A stretch of DNA of 64,000 nucleotides from Zopfochytrium polystomum. Lineage: Eukaryota; Chytridiomycota; Chytridiomycetes; Chytridiales; Chytridiaceae. Position numbers and translations under genes: made by a program. Below the pieces are notes generated by a model that made no database searches, had not been told where the DNA came from, and saw nothing but the letters and a program-made list of their open reading frames with translations. The DNA is taken from NCBI GenBank assembly GCA_025765615.1, contig JAIVFJ010000087.1, positions 124,001 to 188,000 on the forward strand, read 5' to 3'. Positions 28,707 through 39,341 of this stretch are shown in pieces (position 1 is the stretch's first letter; every line of letters begins with the position of its first letter).

Positions 28707-30374
28707 ATTCCACTTTTCTCTTCTCTTTTTTCCTTTTTTTTTTTTTTTTTTTTTTTGTTTCTTTTCCGGTCTCCTTCTTTTTCGGGCAAAGGTCGTTCTA
28801 CAGTAGTCGCCTGACACAAACCAAAACCCCACCAACAACGGAAAGGAAAAAAAAAAAAAAAATCCTCCCTTGCGACGCAAACGAATGAACAAACGCAACG
28901 TACCTTGCATTCCCAATAAAGTTCCCCCACTCCCCTAGCGACCACCCGACCCGATCCTGCTACACAGCCGTCCTTGGTCGGGCTCGAGGTTTACAAAAAA
29001 ATTTAAGCTTTGGGCTACCGAACCCTTTCTTCAGTGGCGGAGACAGGCGAGTACTCGACAACCCCTGCTAGGTAAAGGCGTCGCTGGGTTGCCGTTGTCC
29101 TACGCCGCTTCGCTTTCCATTCTTAAATGAAGTGTATCGTGGTCTGATTGACAACAACCTACGCGGGGAACTGAAAAACATCGAGAGATACCAAATTAAT
29201 TGCATGCAAAGTCTACCAAGCACAAGCGGTCGTTCGTGGATTTAGCTGGGCGTCGCAGTCGAAATTGCTGGTGTGTCAACATAGCATCACCTCTCGAGAG
29301 TGGTGCGCGACTCCACCGCCGCCGGCGGCGGCCTCGACACCGCCTTCATCCGCTTCTCCGCCGCCGGCCCCCCTTCTCCCCCGTCGCGGCCCCCCTCTCC
29401 ACCGACTTTACCCACGCGCAGTTCCACGTGCCCATGAACAAGGGTGTCCCCGCGGCGTCGCTGCCGCTGGGTATCGCGGACTGGAGGTCGTATCTGGCGG
29501 CGGCGCGCGGCGCGTTGGTTCACGCCGGAAAGAGGGGAAGGGCGGTCGTTGCGTTGCGTGGTCGAGTCGCCGGCGCGGGGCCGGCGGTGGGCCGGGTCGG
29601 CGGGCGATGCAAAGCTTTAGCAGCGAAGTCGACCTTTCGCTGCCTGTGCGAGCAGGATAACGACAACCGATTCTGTTTGCGGAGCTGACTGGTGGGAGAG
29701 GGGAAGTGGAGTGAAATAAACGGAGAGAGGGCCGAGACTGAAGGAGCAACCAATCCACATTTTCGTAAACGCAACACGAGCAAGTCGGCAAGGAAAGACG
29801 CCACGCTTTCAAACCTGCCAGAATTTAAATGCATTCGTTTTTGAGGGGTGGAGTTCAAGCTTGTCTTCGCTCTAAAAAAAAAAAAAAAAAAAAAAAAAAA
29901 CAACAACAACAACAACAACTACTACTACAAAAGGAAAGAGCGAAGCGATTTGCAGCGGGAAGTCACTCGCTGCGTCTGTGCCATTTCGTCCGGCTCCTGA
30001 CTTGAACGTCATTGCTACAAAAAAACGAACACGAGCAAAGCTGGAGCGATACTCGTTCCGGTCTTGAAAAGGTTATCGTTCTTCCGATAGGCAGCAATTG
30101 AGACGCGGGAGAGAAAGACACCCACGATAACGGGAGCAAGACATGCAAGACAGGCAAGACAGGCATCAGTGCGAGCGTGTGTGACATGTGACTTGCCCAA
30201 AAGGGGAAAATCCGGGAACATGCGCCTGCACAGCTGGCAGTGGCACCCCGCTCATGTGCCCATCCGCACTGTTGTGTTTGGTATTTGAACCAGCCAGCGC
30301 ACTGCGATACGAGCACGACGGACAGACAGGCTTCCGATATGTCCACCACCAACAACAACAACAACAACAACGAG
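28707..30374. other. Gene-poor stretch
   Basis: About 1.7 kb between the dehydrogenase and the cysteine-rich peptide gene. It holds T/A runs (28735-28756, 28847-28862, 29874-29900) and a CAA/CTA-type repeat (29901-29930). A GC-rich patch at 29280-29690 has open frames in several phases but no recognisable domain, so I call no gene there. Confidence 0.4.
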
Positions 30375-30386
30375 TATATATAAATA
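30375..30386 (+). promoter_or_regulatory. TATA box of the cysteine-rich peptide gene
   Basis: TATATATAAATA, 86 bp upstream of the start codon at 30472, preceded by a CAA repeat. The spacing is typical for a strong regulated promoter. Confidence 0.65.
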
Positions 30387-30471
30387 GATGACAGCGGTTT
30401 CCTCTCGTTCCATCCTCCTCCACCACAGCCAAAACACTCTTTCTCAAAGAAACCAACACGCAATAATAAAA

Positions 30472-30761
30472 ATGAACAAGAAGATCGCCCTCCTCATCGC
30501 TGCCTTCTTCGTGGCCTTCACCGCAAGCGCCAGCGCGACGCCTCTGGGCGACAACGCGGGTGAGAGTTTTGAGTCAAGAGGACGCCGCACCGCCGACAAT
30601 TCTTTGCCCCACATCTAATGATCGTCTACATATCGTTCCGATCCGTTCCCTCTTTCTCCCATCACCGTTCAGCCCCCGCACAAACGTGCTGCTGCTACGT
30701 TGAAACACCAAGCGGTGTCATCAAGTGCGTCAGTCATTCGAAGGCCTGCTGCGACATCTAA
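30472..30761 (+). CDS. Small secreted cysteine-rich peptide (58 aa)
   Basis: Exons 30472-30559 and 30673-30761 join across a GTGAGA/TTCAG intron to 177 nt. Exon 1 gives a textbook signal peptide (MNKKIALLIAAFFVAF to SASA). Exon 2 gives a mature part with six cysteines in the pattern CCC-x11-C-x7-CC, ending CCDI. If the intron is not removed, translation stops in it, leaving only the signal and a short tail. The size, signal, disulfide-ready core and strong TATA box resemble fungal small secreted effectors or antimicrobial peptides. No family is recognised. The gene stands alone, far from its neighbours. Confidence 0.68.
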
Positions 30762-32911
30762 AGAAAGGTAGGTGATCCCCAGTTCTACCTTCCCCGCTCG
30801 TCCCTCCCTCCTGCTGAAGCCGTCCTCATTCGGCTAGAGCCGCAGGAGCCCAGTCACGACGATTTGTTCATTGAATATTTCAGTACCCCTCGCGCACCAC
30901 CTCCAACGGACGAGGCTGTTTGTGGGCAGGGGATGGTGTTGTTTTCTTTTTTTGGAGTGTTTTTCTTGGCCGCCCAAATCTTTTGACCTCAGCCACCTTA
31001 ATTTCCGAAATCTCATAACAAAGTCTTTGAGACCCGTTATCACTGTGGGCCGCCGGGACCCAACCAAAACTGTTTTTCTGGGCTGGTCACTGTGAAGTTT
31101 CACAAAAGTATGATTTGCCCCAACCAACGGGACACGTTAGGACTGTATTGAGCTAATGTATTCCTGTGAGTTGATGCAGGATTAACTTAGAGGTAACTGT
31201 GCAGCGCAAAAATGAAAATAATAGCGTAAGATATCTGGCTGAGTAAAATCAAATTTATTTTCCAACCCAAACCCAAAATGCAACAATGCAAGAACGTTCC
31301 GGCGGTAATGGTTAAAATAACAGGAAAAAGTTTCAACAATGAATCAACCGTTCCCATGGAAAGGGAACGGTTGGACTTAAAAAGGAAAACTTCCAGCACA
31401 AACCAACCGTACGGTGAAACATAGAAGGAAAAACTTCCGACACGAATTCAACCGTCCGCACGGGAATGATTAAACTTTAAACGAAAAAACTTCCAACACA
31501 AAATCATCCGTTCCCAACCGGTTGGATTTATAACCGTGCCACTGAGAAACAAGCACGGGCAGAGAATAAGTCAGAAAAAAGGGGGGAAAAAGGCAAAACG
31601 CTCCGCGCTGTCAAATCACGCGCAAAGCGGAAAAGAAGTCAATTCGGTAAAGGCACAAACGGCTATTAGAGATGCAAAAAGCCTCACTGGTGCCTTAGCG
31701 GTGGGGCACCGCTTCTTCTGGTCGTCTCTCCCAGCGCTGCTGCGCAGCTGCAACCTTTGCCAAGTTGTGCCAGCGTCTAATTAGTGTAAAAAAAGGAAAC
31801 TGGATATTTCTTACGTTCTGTCGGTTCCAAAAGGGGTGAACAGCATTTGTGTTATACAGGGTAGAGGTGTTGGCTGTGTTGGTGGGACGGGAGAGCTACG
31901 TTGCCAAGGACCTCGCCTCCCCACGGTCAAGGGATTCGCCGCAGATCAAACCTTCCGTGTGTGGACGTGTGTGGCAGATATTGAGTGAGAAAAGTGCCAA
32001 GAAGCCGCAGAAAAGAACGACGATACCACTCACGAGTGTCCTTGCCGACTGCGGCGGCCGTGGTTTCCCCTGACCTTTCCGCTTCACCATCCTCACGCTC
32101 TCACAGCCGCAGCCAGCCCTCCCTGCGAAACACGGCTGCGGTCACAGGCCAACGCTTCTCGTCTTTCCCCAAGTCAGCCTCTGCAACGTCCTTGCGCAGA
32201 CAGGAATGGGTGACGCTAGAGTATGTACGAATGGATGGAAACAAGTCATCATGGTTACGGATGCGCCGGCCAAAGAAGGGAAAGGACGAAAGCTGGGTTC
32301 CACCATTGCACCACTACGCACTGCACAGATGCGGCTCAAGGATCTGTGCGTGAGGAAACGAAGGAGCGTGGTAGGCGTGGCAAAGGGAAGGTGGGGATGT
32401 GCGTTAGCATGGGGAAAGTGAGCGAAGTGAAAAGGCCCTTCTGGGCGATGGGAGCATCTGGGGCGATGGCAGCGCTCAAATACCTGCAGAGAAGTATGAA
32501 CAGGTCAGAGAATCTCAATAAAGTACTACCAATGTGAGTACACTCCAACAGGAATGACTGAGACAGACTCTCCTTGGAACTAGTGACATCTCAATTAACA
32601 CTATTGCTCGGCTGCCCACTTTTTTCTCCCATTCGAAAGAAATCTTGGCCAATCGTCGCTGACACCGGCTGGCCTTCGTTATTGTTCACCGGACTTTACA
32701 TAATTCTTCAACAGCAAATCAAATCTACATTTGAACCAACAGTCTTGTCCGTCTGCTCTGCCCGATCAGCAAATCATCCCTGCAACGAGTACAGCCAAAG
32801 CTCCAACCCCCCGCCGGCGCGCGCAAGGCAGGAGAAAAATGAATTTCGTTCTGGGCGGCGACCAAGAATATACAACGTTGTTTGTTTATTAAAAGCTCCT
32901 GCTTTTTTTTT
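30762..32911. other. Gene-poor stretch with degenerate tandem repeats
   Basis: 2.15 kb without a convincing gene. 31300-31530 holds four or five diverged repeats and a perfect hairpin (separate entry). Short open frames at 31536-31784 and 32206-32537 show no domain or splice support. Confidence 0.4.
31300..31530. repeat. Diverged tandem repeats with AACCGTT hairpin
   Basis: Four or five units of about 45-60 bp share GGAAAAACTTCC, then a CACAAA-like word, then CAACCGT(T)CC. One unit contains a perfect 10-bp inverted repeat, AACCGTTCCC (31346-31355) and GGGAACGGTT (31363-31372), with a 7-nt loop. Another has CCGTTCCCAACCGGTTGG. The recurring AACCGTT core resembles a MYB recognition site. Confidence 0.6.
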
Positions 32912-33844
32912 TCACGGTCCATCCTGCCGGTCCGCGGGCACCATGCGACCTCCAAAGTCACCCACCGCCGGCAGCATCTGAGGCGACGGCAGCGTCGGCG
33001 GCGGGGGCGGAATCCTCATGGCTGTCGCCTCGGCGCACAGCGTGAACGCGCCGTGGTCGCGGCGACGAACGCCGCTCGCGGGTCTCGGACGCAGGAGGCT
33101 GCACACGACGGCGGTGGCGTAGACGGCGCAAACGTCGACGGGAACGGCGTCCGGCGCGCGCTTGCCGCCGCCGCTCTGGTCGGCGGCGGCGGCGCAGCCG
33201 GGTGCGGTGGCGGCTGCGGTGACGCGAGCGGCGTCGGTTGTGGGCCACCAGCCGGGGCTCGGGTACTGCATGGACGGCGCGACGGCGGGAAGGCGGATGA
33301 CGGCCGTCTCGATTTGGCCTGAGACGTCGACAGAGGCGGTGGTGGATGGTTCCGCCGCATGGATAGCTGGCCGCGCGAATGAACGAGCGTCGTCTGCGCC
33401 GTGGTCGTCGTCTTTGTCGTGGTCGCCGGGGTGGTGCGGGAAGGGATCGGATGTCGCGCGGACAAAGAGGCGGGCGCTGACCTTGCGGGCGGCGTCGAAG
33501 CAGGCATCCGTGGAGGCGGCGGAGCCGCAATGGAGAAAGACGTCTGCGGACGAGATGCCACAGTCGGTTGGATCGTCGGTGAGAGCGGGGCGGTGTATGG
33601 TCAGACGGGGGGTGGTGGGGTTGCCGTCGCAGAGCGCGGGGGAAAGTAGGGAGTCATCTTCGGCGGGGATTTTGGCAAAGTGGGGTAATTGGGGTGACTG
33701 ATGTGGCGGGAGCCACAGGTGGACGCGTGCGACGGCGTGGCGCGGGTGCAGCAAGGAGAGGGCACATACTGCGGCGAGGGCGAAGGAGTCGCCGCAACCG
33801 ACGACGACGACCGTGAGGCCGTGGAGCGGGTTGTCAGGGGACAT
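32912..33844 (-). CDS. FAR-like extended SDR (Rossmann) protein, paralogue 1
   Basis: Single exon, 310 aa. The N-terminal strand LTVVVVGCGDSFALAAVCAL is the presumed nucleotide-binding strand but lacks the usual TGxxGxxG. Next come HAVARVHLWLPP, DDPTDCGISSADVFLHCGSA and SARLFVRATSD. The C-terminal half has ETAVIRLPAVAPSMQYPSPG followed by WWPTT and VPVDVCAVYATAVV. The pairing of IRx(P)xxxxSxxxPxPGW with VPVD is typical of the NAD-binding domain of fatty-acyl-CoA reductases (male-sterility family). Compared with the paralogue at 39342, the part around the EELYLARCRQ helix is missing and replaced by a Asp/His-rich run, so the catalytic Tyr region may be lost. Function is uncertain. Confidence 0.6.
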   Translation of the reverse strand: MSPDNPLHGLTVVVVGCGDSFALAAVCALSLLHPRHAVARVHLWLPPHQSPQLPHFAKIPAEDDSLLSPALCDGNPTTPRLTIHRPALTDDPTDCGISSADVFLHCGSAASTDACFDAARKVSARLFVRATSDPFPHHPGDHDKDDDHGADDARSFARPAIHAAEPSTTASVDVSGQIETAVIRLPAVAPSMQYPSPGWWPTTDAARVTAAATAPGCAAAADQSGGGKRAPDAVPVDVCAVYATAVVCSLLRPRPASGVRRRDHGAFTLCAEATAMRIPPPPPTLPSPQMLPAVGDFGGRMVPADRQDGP

Positions 33845-35155
33845 ATGCGGTGCTTTCTGTCTGTAGGAGGGAAAGTAAGTCGTGAGTTCTTCTGCCTCCG
33901 ATCTCCGTCCCTTAATGTTCTGTGCAATCTGTCGAACGTCGCTTGTTGTTGGGAGTGCTTCCGCGGCTGTCTTCGGGGCCGATCGGGCGGGTAAAGTACC
34001 GCGGAGCCAGTATTTTTTCCCTTTCAGTTGCGATCCATCGCACAGGAAGGAGCGACGCTTCGATTGGTGGCCCCTCCTTGGATGAGATTTTACCTACAAG
34101 CACAATTAAACCAGCCAAGGGTGCCACCCCGCTGTCTTCGACGCCTCCTCGCCTGTCTTCCACAAACGGTGCGCATCCATGGGAAAAAGATCGGTCTCGA
34201 AAGAGCTTTTTCCCGTTTCCCGCGCGAGCTGTCTTCCACCATTCAACCAGAATCATCTTTCAAACAAGATTTCCCAATCTTTTACCCGTTTTCATGTAAT
34301 CCCTTTGTTATCTCTGCGCCCGCTGCCGCCGCGTGATGCTGGAGAGCAAGCCCCGTTCGCAAAAAGACGCTCCTCGTGCCCGTTCACGTCTTCACTCACA
34401 ACATGGCCGGTGTAGAGGGAATAGACCTCCATCCAGTCGCTCTCTGCGCTCACACGACAGGCGCGATCGGTGAATTCTCTGAATGTCGCTTCAGGCGGCA
34501 CGTCCGACTTAAACCACGGTCGCGACGGGCAATCGACTTTCGCGCCTTTGCGTCATTGAAAGTGACGGCGGTGCTCGCGGCGGCGGCGGCGGCTTGTGCG
34601 GGAGCGATGGTGCACTACGTGTGGGTGGAACAGGTGGAGAGGAGGCCCAGAGGCGCGAACTGGGCCGCCTAGGGTTGTCCAGAAGCGGTCCAATGCTGGG
34701 GAAGCGATCGACATCTACCACTTTCCAGAGTTTTCATTTTAGGCTTTCAGATGTGTGCTGACAGCCGTCGGCTGCCGGACGTTGTAAGAAAGCAGGCAAT
34801 CCTGTCTTATTCGATTTGAAAGGAGGCGGAGCGGGGCATAAAACAAAAAAACCTAAAACTTTGGTTTGGTAGAAATCGCTGTGTATGGTGTTTCTTTTTT
34901 TTAAAGGAGTTTAAGTGGCCTTTCTCTTTCAAAACCATGACACAGTGGATCACTTATATGCAAAAAGCGTCAATGAACTAAGAAGAGAAACCAACAAACT
35001 ATTTTAATTTGCCTTACGTAAACCTTGCTGTGCACTTTTACCCGTTGAGAATCGTCGGGCAGTCTTGGCGGAGCTGCCAAGAGATGCCAAATTTGCTGGG
35101 GTGTTTGCGCGTGATGTTGGGATCATGGAAATAGGAAATTGAGTGGAATGTTAGG

Positions 35156-35223
<68 letters not shown>

Positions 35224-35646
35224 CCACCGCCAAGTAACAGTAAGGCCCGCCTCGACCCAAAACAGGAATGCCGTTTGGTTAATGGTCCCGTTTTTTTCGA
35301 TTTGCAGGCGTGACGCGTCAAACAAAATGCCAAATCCGCGAAAGCCGGTGTCTCGGCGGGAGCTCTTTCGTTTCTTTTGTTTATTGCTTTCCTTTTTTGG
35401 CCTTTCGTCGCTTCCGCCTCTTTTTCGGGGAGAAACTAAAAAAAAAAAACCAACTCTCATGGACACAAATCGTTGCTTTTGTTTTTCACTGTGGCTGGGT
35501 CGGGCCACTGGGCCAAGGCCGCTTCTCACTTCGTCTTGGCGCGTCGCGAAGGGAATGCGCTCCCCCGAAGCAGTACAAAATGGAGAGCCCACTTCAAGCA
35601 AACACCGACGCTCCAGCACCGAGAACAAACACCCTCTCCCCAAGCA
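33845..35646. other. Intergenic between FAR-like gene 1 and the tannase gene
   Basis: 1.8 kb divergent promoter space. It includes a GA microsatellite (35160-35221) and a small Ala-rich open frame near 34540-34672 that I could not confirm. No other gene is seen. Confidence 0.45.
35160..35221. repeat. GA microsatellite
   Basis: About 31 GA units, 425 bp upstream of the tannase start codon. Confidence 0.95.
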
Positions 35647-37470
35647 ATGAAGATACTCTCCTCCCACAGGAACTTGCACCACTTCGCCCTTACGGTGGCT
35701 GCAGCTCTCCAAGGCGTCACCGCACTGCCGTACGGAGCAGCCAGCACTCAGTGCTCCTCCTCCAGTGAGGCCGCCTCTTTCGCCAGCCTCTCGTATGTCG
35801 CGCCGATCGTGGACTGTGCGTCTCTGCTCTCTGTGGACCTCACCGACATTGGCGGTGCCGGAAGCAACATTTCGGCCGCCGCGACCACCACCAGCAACGG
35901 GATATCGTACTGCTCGGTGACCGGTGAGCTGCCGCCCGCTATTGGATGGCAGGTGCTGCTGCCCGTCGCCACGTGGGCCCAGCGATACATGCAATCCGGC
36001 TGCGGCGGCCTCTGCGGCTCAATAAGCACCTCTCCGAGCGTGGCGTACGGAAATGAGTTGGTCAACAACGGTACGTTTGTTCTGGCCGGAACCAACATGG
36101 ACGGCGGCAGCGACGGCCTGTTTGGCCTCGATAGGGACAAGCGTGTGGCGTTTGCTTACGGCGCGCAGCACAAGCTCGCCCTCCTGTCCAAAAAGCTTAT
36201 CAAGGCGTACTACGGCCAGGACGCCAAGTACTCGTACTTTAACGGCTGCTCGGACGGTGGCCGCGAGGCCGTGATGGAAGCCCTGCGCTACCCGGACGAC
36301 TTTGACGGCATCCTCGCCGGCGCCCCGGCGTTCCTGTTCCAGTTCCAAAACAGCTTGCACCACGGCTACCTCGCCGTCAGCAACACGAACGCCGACGGCA
36401 CCCACAAACTGCTTTCGTCGCGCCTTTCCATCATCCACCAAGCCGTTATGGACGCGTGCGACGGGCTGGACGGCCTTGCCGACGGTCTGCTCAGCGACCC
36501 GCGCCTCTGCACCTTTGACCCAGCGACCATCCAGTGCAAAGACGACGCCGGCGACACCACGTCGTGCCTGACATCCGACGAAGTCTCGACCATCAACGCC
36601 TTTTACAACGGGCCGCACGACCCCGTCTCCGGGCTCCCGCTGACAGTGGGCGAGGAGCAGCGCGGCGCCGAGCTAGCATGGAACGGCGTCTGCGTCGGCT
36701 CAACCGCAACAGCCAGCGTCATGAGCAGTAGCATCGCGCTCGCGGCGCTGCCCAACCTCATTCTCGACACATACCCAGGCGCCAACTACACCCTCGCGGA
36801 CCTCGTCTTCGCCAACTCGACCATCGATCTCCTCCGCGCGCGCCACCCGCTGCTGGACGCCGTCAGCGCGGACCTGTCGCCCTTCCGCTCCGCGGGGCAC
36901 AAGCTGATCCTGTACCACGGGTGGGCGGACCCGCACATCTCGCCGCGGACCACGATCGCGTATTACGAGGCGCTCCAGAAGCACATGGGCGTCGCGGCCG
37001 TCGACGAGTTTGTGAGGTTGTACTTGCTGCCGGGGATGTACCACTGCGGCGACGGGTACGGGCCGTCGTACTTTGACTTGGTCTCGCCCATCTTGGCGTG
37101 GGTCGAGGGCGGCGTCGCGCCGTTCGCTGTCAACACGAGCACCGTGAACCCCGACGGGTCGACGGCCACGGGCACCGGCGGCGCCGGGGGCGCTGGCGGG
37201 CCGCCGACGGGTGCAACGAGCGGGGCGACCGGGGGTGCCTCGGTTACGGCGACCGCGACCGGGTCTTCGGTGGCCGCCTCCACGACTACGGCGGCGGCGA
37301 TGGCGACGAACCGGCCTGTCTACCCTTACCCGATGCTGCCAAAGTACACGGGGTCCGGTAGCCTGTTGGAAGCGGCAAACTTTGTGGCCGGAGAGCCCTT
37401 GTACACGCAAAAGACGGCGTTCTGGTTGGGCCAGGACTTTTTCGACCCGTACACCCCGATCGAGGGATGA
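35647..37470 (+). CDS. Tannase/feruloyl esterase family secreted esterase
   Basis: Single exon, 607 aa. The start at 35647 gives a signal peptide (MKILSSHRNLHHFALTVAAAL to VTA). The alpha/beta-hydrolase with lid shows the complete CS-D-HC signature of the family: Cys201-Ser202 in FNGCSDGGREA (nucleophile), Asp428 in LYHGWADPHISP, and His466-Cys467 in PGMYHCGDG. The two Cys next to Ser and His form the family's linking disulfide. The DACDGLDGLADGLLSDP loop (269-285) is the conserved calcium site. A Gly/Ala/Thr-rich linker at 500-560 and a C-terminal extension of about 50 residues follow. The enzyme should hydrolyse aromatic esters (gallate, ferulate or related) outside the cell. The exact substrate is not predictable. 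It fits a plant-matter degrader, together with the GH26-like enzyme. Confidence 0.88.
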   Translation: MKILSSHRNLHHFALTVAAALQGVTALPYGAASTQCSSSSEAASFASLSYVAPIVDCASLLSVDLTDIGGAGSNISAAATTTSNGISYCSVTGELPPAIGWQVLLPVATWAQRYMQSGCGGLCGSISTSPSVAYGNELVNNGTFVLAGTNMDGGSDGLFGLDRDKRVAFAYGAQHKLALLSKKLIKAYYGQDAKYSYFNGCSDGGREAVMEALRYPDDFDGILAGAPAFLFQFQNSLHHGYLAVSNTNADGTHKLLSSRLSIIHQAVMDACDGLDGLADGLLSDPRLCTFDPATIQCKDDAGDTTSCLTSDEVSTINAFYNGPHDPVSGLPLTVGEEQRGAELAWNGVCVGSTATASVMSSSIALAALPNLILDTYPGANYTLADLVFANSTIDLLRARHPLLDAVSADLSPFRSAGHKLILYHGWADPHISPRTTIAYYEALQKHMGVAAVDEFVRLYLLPGMYHCGDGYGPSYFDLVSPILAWVEGGVAPFAVNTSTVNPDGSTATGTGGAGGAGGPPTGATSGATGGASVTATATGSSVAASTTTAAAMATNRPVYPYPMLPKYTGSGSLLEAANFVAGEPLYTQKTAFWLGQDFFDPYTPIEG

Positions 37471-39341
37471 GTTGTTTGATTCTTGTGGTGTTTTTTTTTT
37501 TTCACTCTCTTTCCTGCCACATCCCTCAACTAGTTGTTTTCTTTTCATTCCCCGGTGCGGGCTTGGTCTAAAATGAAATAAAACCAATAACTGTCGTCTT
37601 ATCAATACTTGTAAGCGAGTATGCCAACTTGATTTGTAAGTGCAAGTTCGAACACAAGGATGAGCTCGAGGGCAGCGACGAATAAGGGAAGAGGCGCGAC
37701 CGGATTCGTGAAAAAAAATGTCTCCATTGTCAACTGTCCTCGACCCGACCCGACACGCATATACCCCCACGCCGGCGCGGCAGACGGAGTCCGCCATGAG
37801 ATAACAGGATGAGAGAAGGATGCTACAGCAACTGACGGTGGAACTGCACTGCCTGCGGCGTACCACCAGACCGCCAAAGGTGCTGCAAAAGTAAGTATTG
37901 CGGTGGTGGTGCGCACTGTCGCCCGCAGAATCGAATTCAAACTGGAACCGCAAGGCCTCGATGAAGTTGTGCGCCTGGGCTGCACAATCTACCCAGCGAC
38001 CACTTGAGCTGGAGAAGTAAACGTGCCAGGGCCGAACCGGAAGAGGGGAATCCGCTATGGACATGAAACCCGGCGAATTCGAGACCAAGCACTTCGTGAA
38101 CTATGTCGATGGCGATCTGTACCCGACGTTAAACCAGCTTCGCGAGAAAGGCTGTGCGGGCCGCGGTCAAGGGGGGGGACCACATCCAACTTGCTTGCTG
38201 TTGTCTAACTGTTCTGGATGAGGATAGTTCTTCCTCAATCCTACTCGAAAGTCACTCTCTCCAACCGCTTCAAATATCCAATGGCAGCAGTGTGAATCGG
38301 CGTCGTCCTCGCCAGCACCCTCATTCCTTTCTTTCCCGTGTCGCACACCAACGCCATCATCCCTAGATTTGGTGGACGGGCAAGCAGTACTCCAGTGGCC
38401 AGCTCGACCACTGCTATGGGGATTCGATCGGATCCTCTCCATGTTCCTTTAAAATTCTCTCGCTGACCATGATTCACGCGATTGCGCCAGCGTCAGCAGC
38501 GTTACTATTGAGAAGCCAGAGTGGGAGAAGGATTTTGTTAGCTCATGCGATGGATACGCGATCGAGAACCACGACACATAATTGCATGCAGTTTGAGAGC
38601 CGCGAACGGTGCCAAGCTGGAGAATGGCAGTTTTCCCCTTGACAGCGCTTGAAACTTGCATCCATCGTCAAGAACGGAAAGGTTTCCAATCGCAGAGGGA
38701 TAATTTGGGACGATGTGGAGCGTCTGGGGAAACGAAAAGTTTGACAAAAGATCACCGGCCCGGATATCAAAAGCAAGCAACTTTGAACGCGAGGTTTTTT
38801 TGTGGAACTCCTGTTGCAGGGACAAACAGACAGGAAATAACCCGTGAGGCCAGGCTAGGCCATTGGTTTCATTGTGAATAGGATGCTCTGGAGGAGGGGG
38901 TTTCCTAATTCACGGCCCGATGTCAATCACAACTTGGCCGCTTCATACCGTGACTTCCTCAACGATTCCGCATCGTCGTTGACCGCCTCCGCAGCCCCTT
39001 TCCGCCTCTTCACGGACGCGACCACCGCGTCGCGCGCCGCGCCGCGCCGAGGTACGCGTCGCGGTCCGCCACACCGAGCGGCAGCGCCGAGACGGTCAAA
39101 CATTGGCTGGCTTCCCAAGTGCAAACCGAATAGGAACGCATGGTTGTCTGCAACCCGTACCAAATGGGACAACCGCCAATGCGACTGATAGTCCACTAAC
39201 AAGAAAAAATGAAGGCAAATTAGCTTGCAAGAAAAAAGGGAGTTTATTTCTTCGGCTGTAAGAAAACGACTATCCGCACAATACTACAAAAAAGAGTTTT
39301 TGAAAACATTCTCCACTGCATTTATACGTTTATTTTTTTTT
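37471..39341. other. Intergenic: tannase 3' flank to FAR-like gene 2
   Basis: 1.87 kb. A poly-T run lies 20 bp after the tannase stop. Short open frames at 38870-39200 have no recognisable motifs. Nothing else is supported. Confidence 0.45.

Noticed and set aside
29200..29690. GC-rich open frames in two phases (HAQFHVPMNKGVP and similar)
   Set aside because: No frame has a convincing start, domain or intron structure. It is probably composition-driven or a relic too old to identify.
34540..34672. Possible PET117-like small mitochondrial protein (Ala-rich helix then VHYVWVEQVERR)
   Set aside because: The resemblance is limited to a few residues, no proper ATG or splice structure could be placed, and the conserved C-terminal motif is absent.
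36700..38088. 462-codon minus-strand frame over the tannase gene
   Set aside because: Antisense to the intact esterase with its complete catalytic signature; no domain of its own.
38870..39202. Small frames between tannase and FAR-like gene 2
   Set aside because: Weak, overlapping on both strands, no recognisable motif or splice sites.
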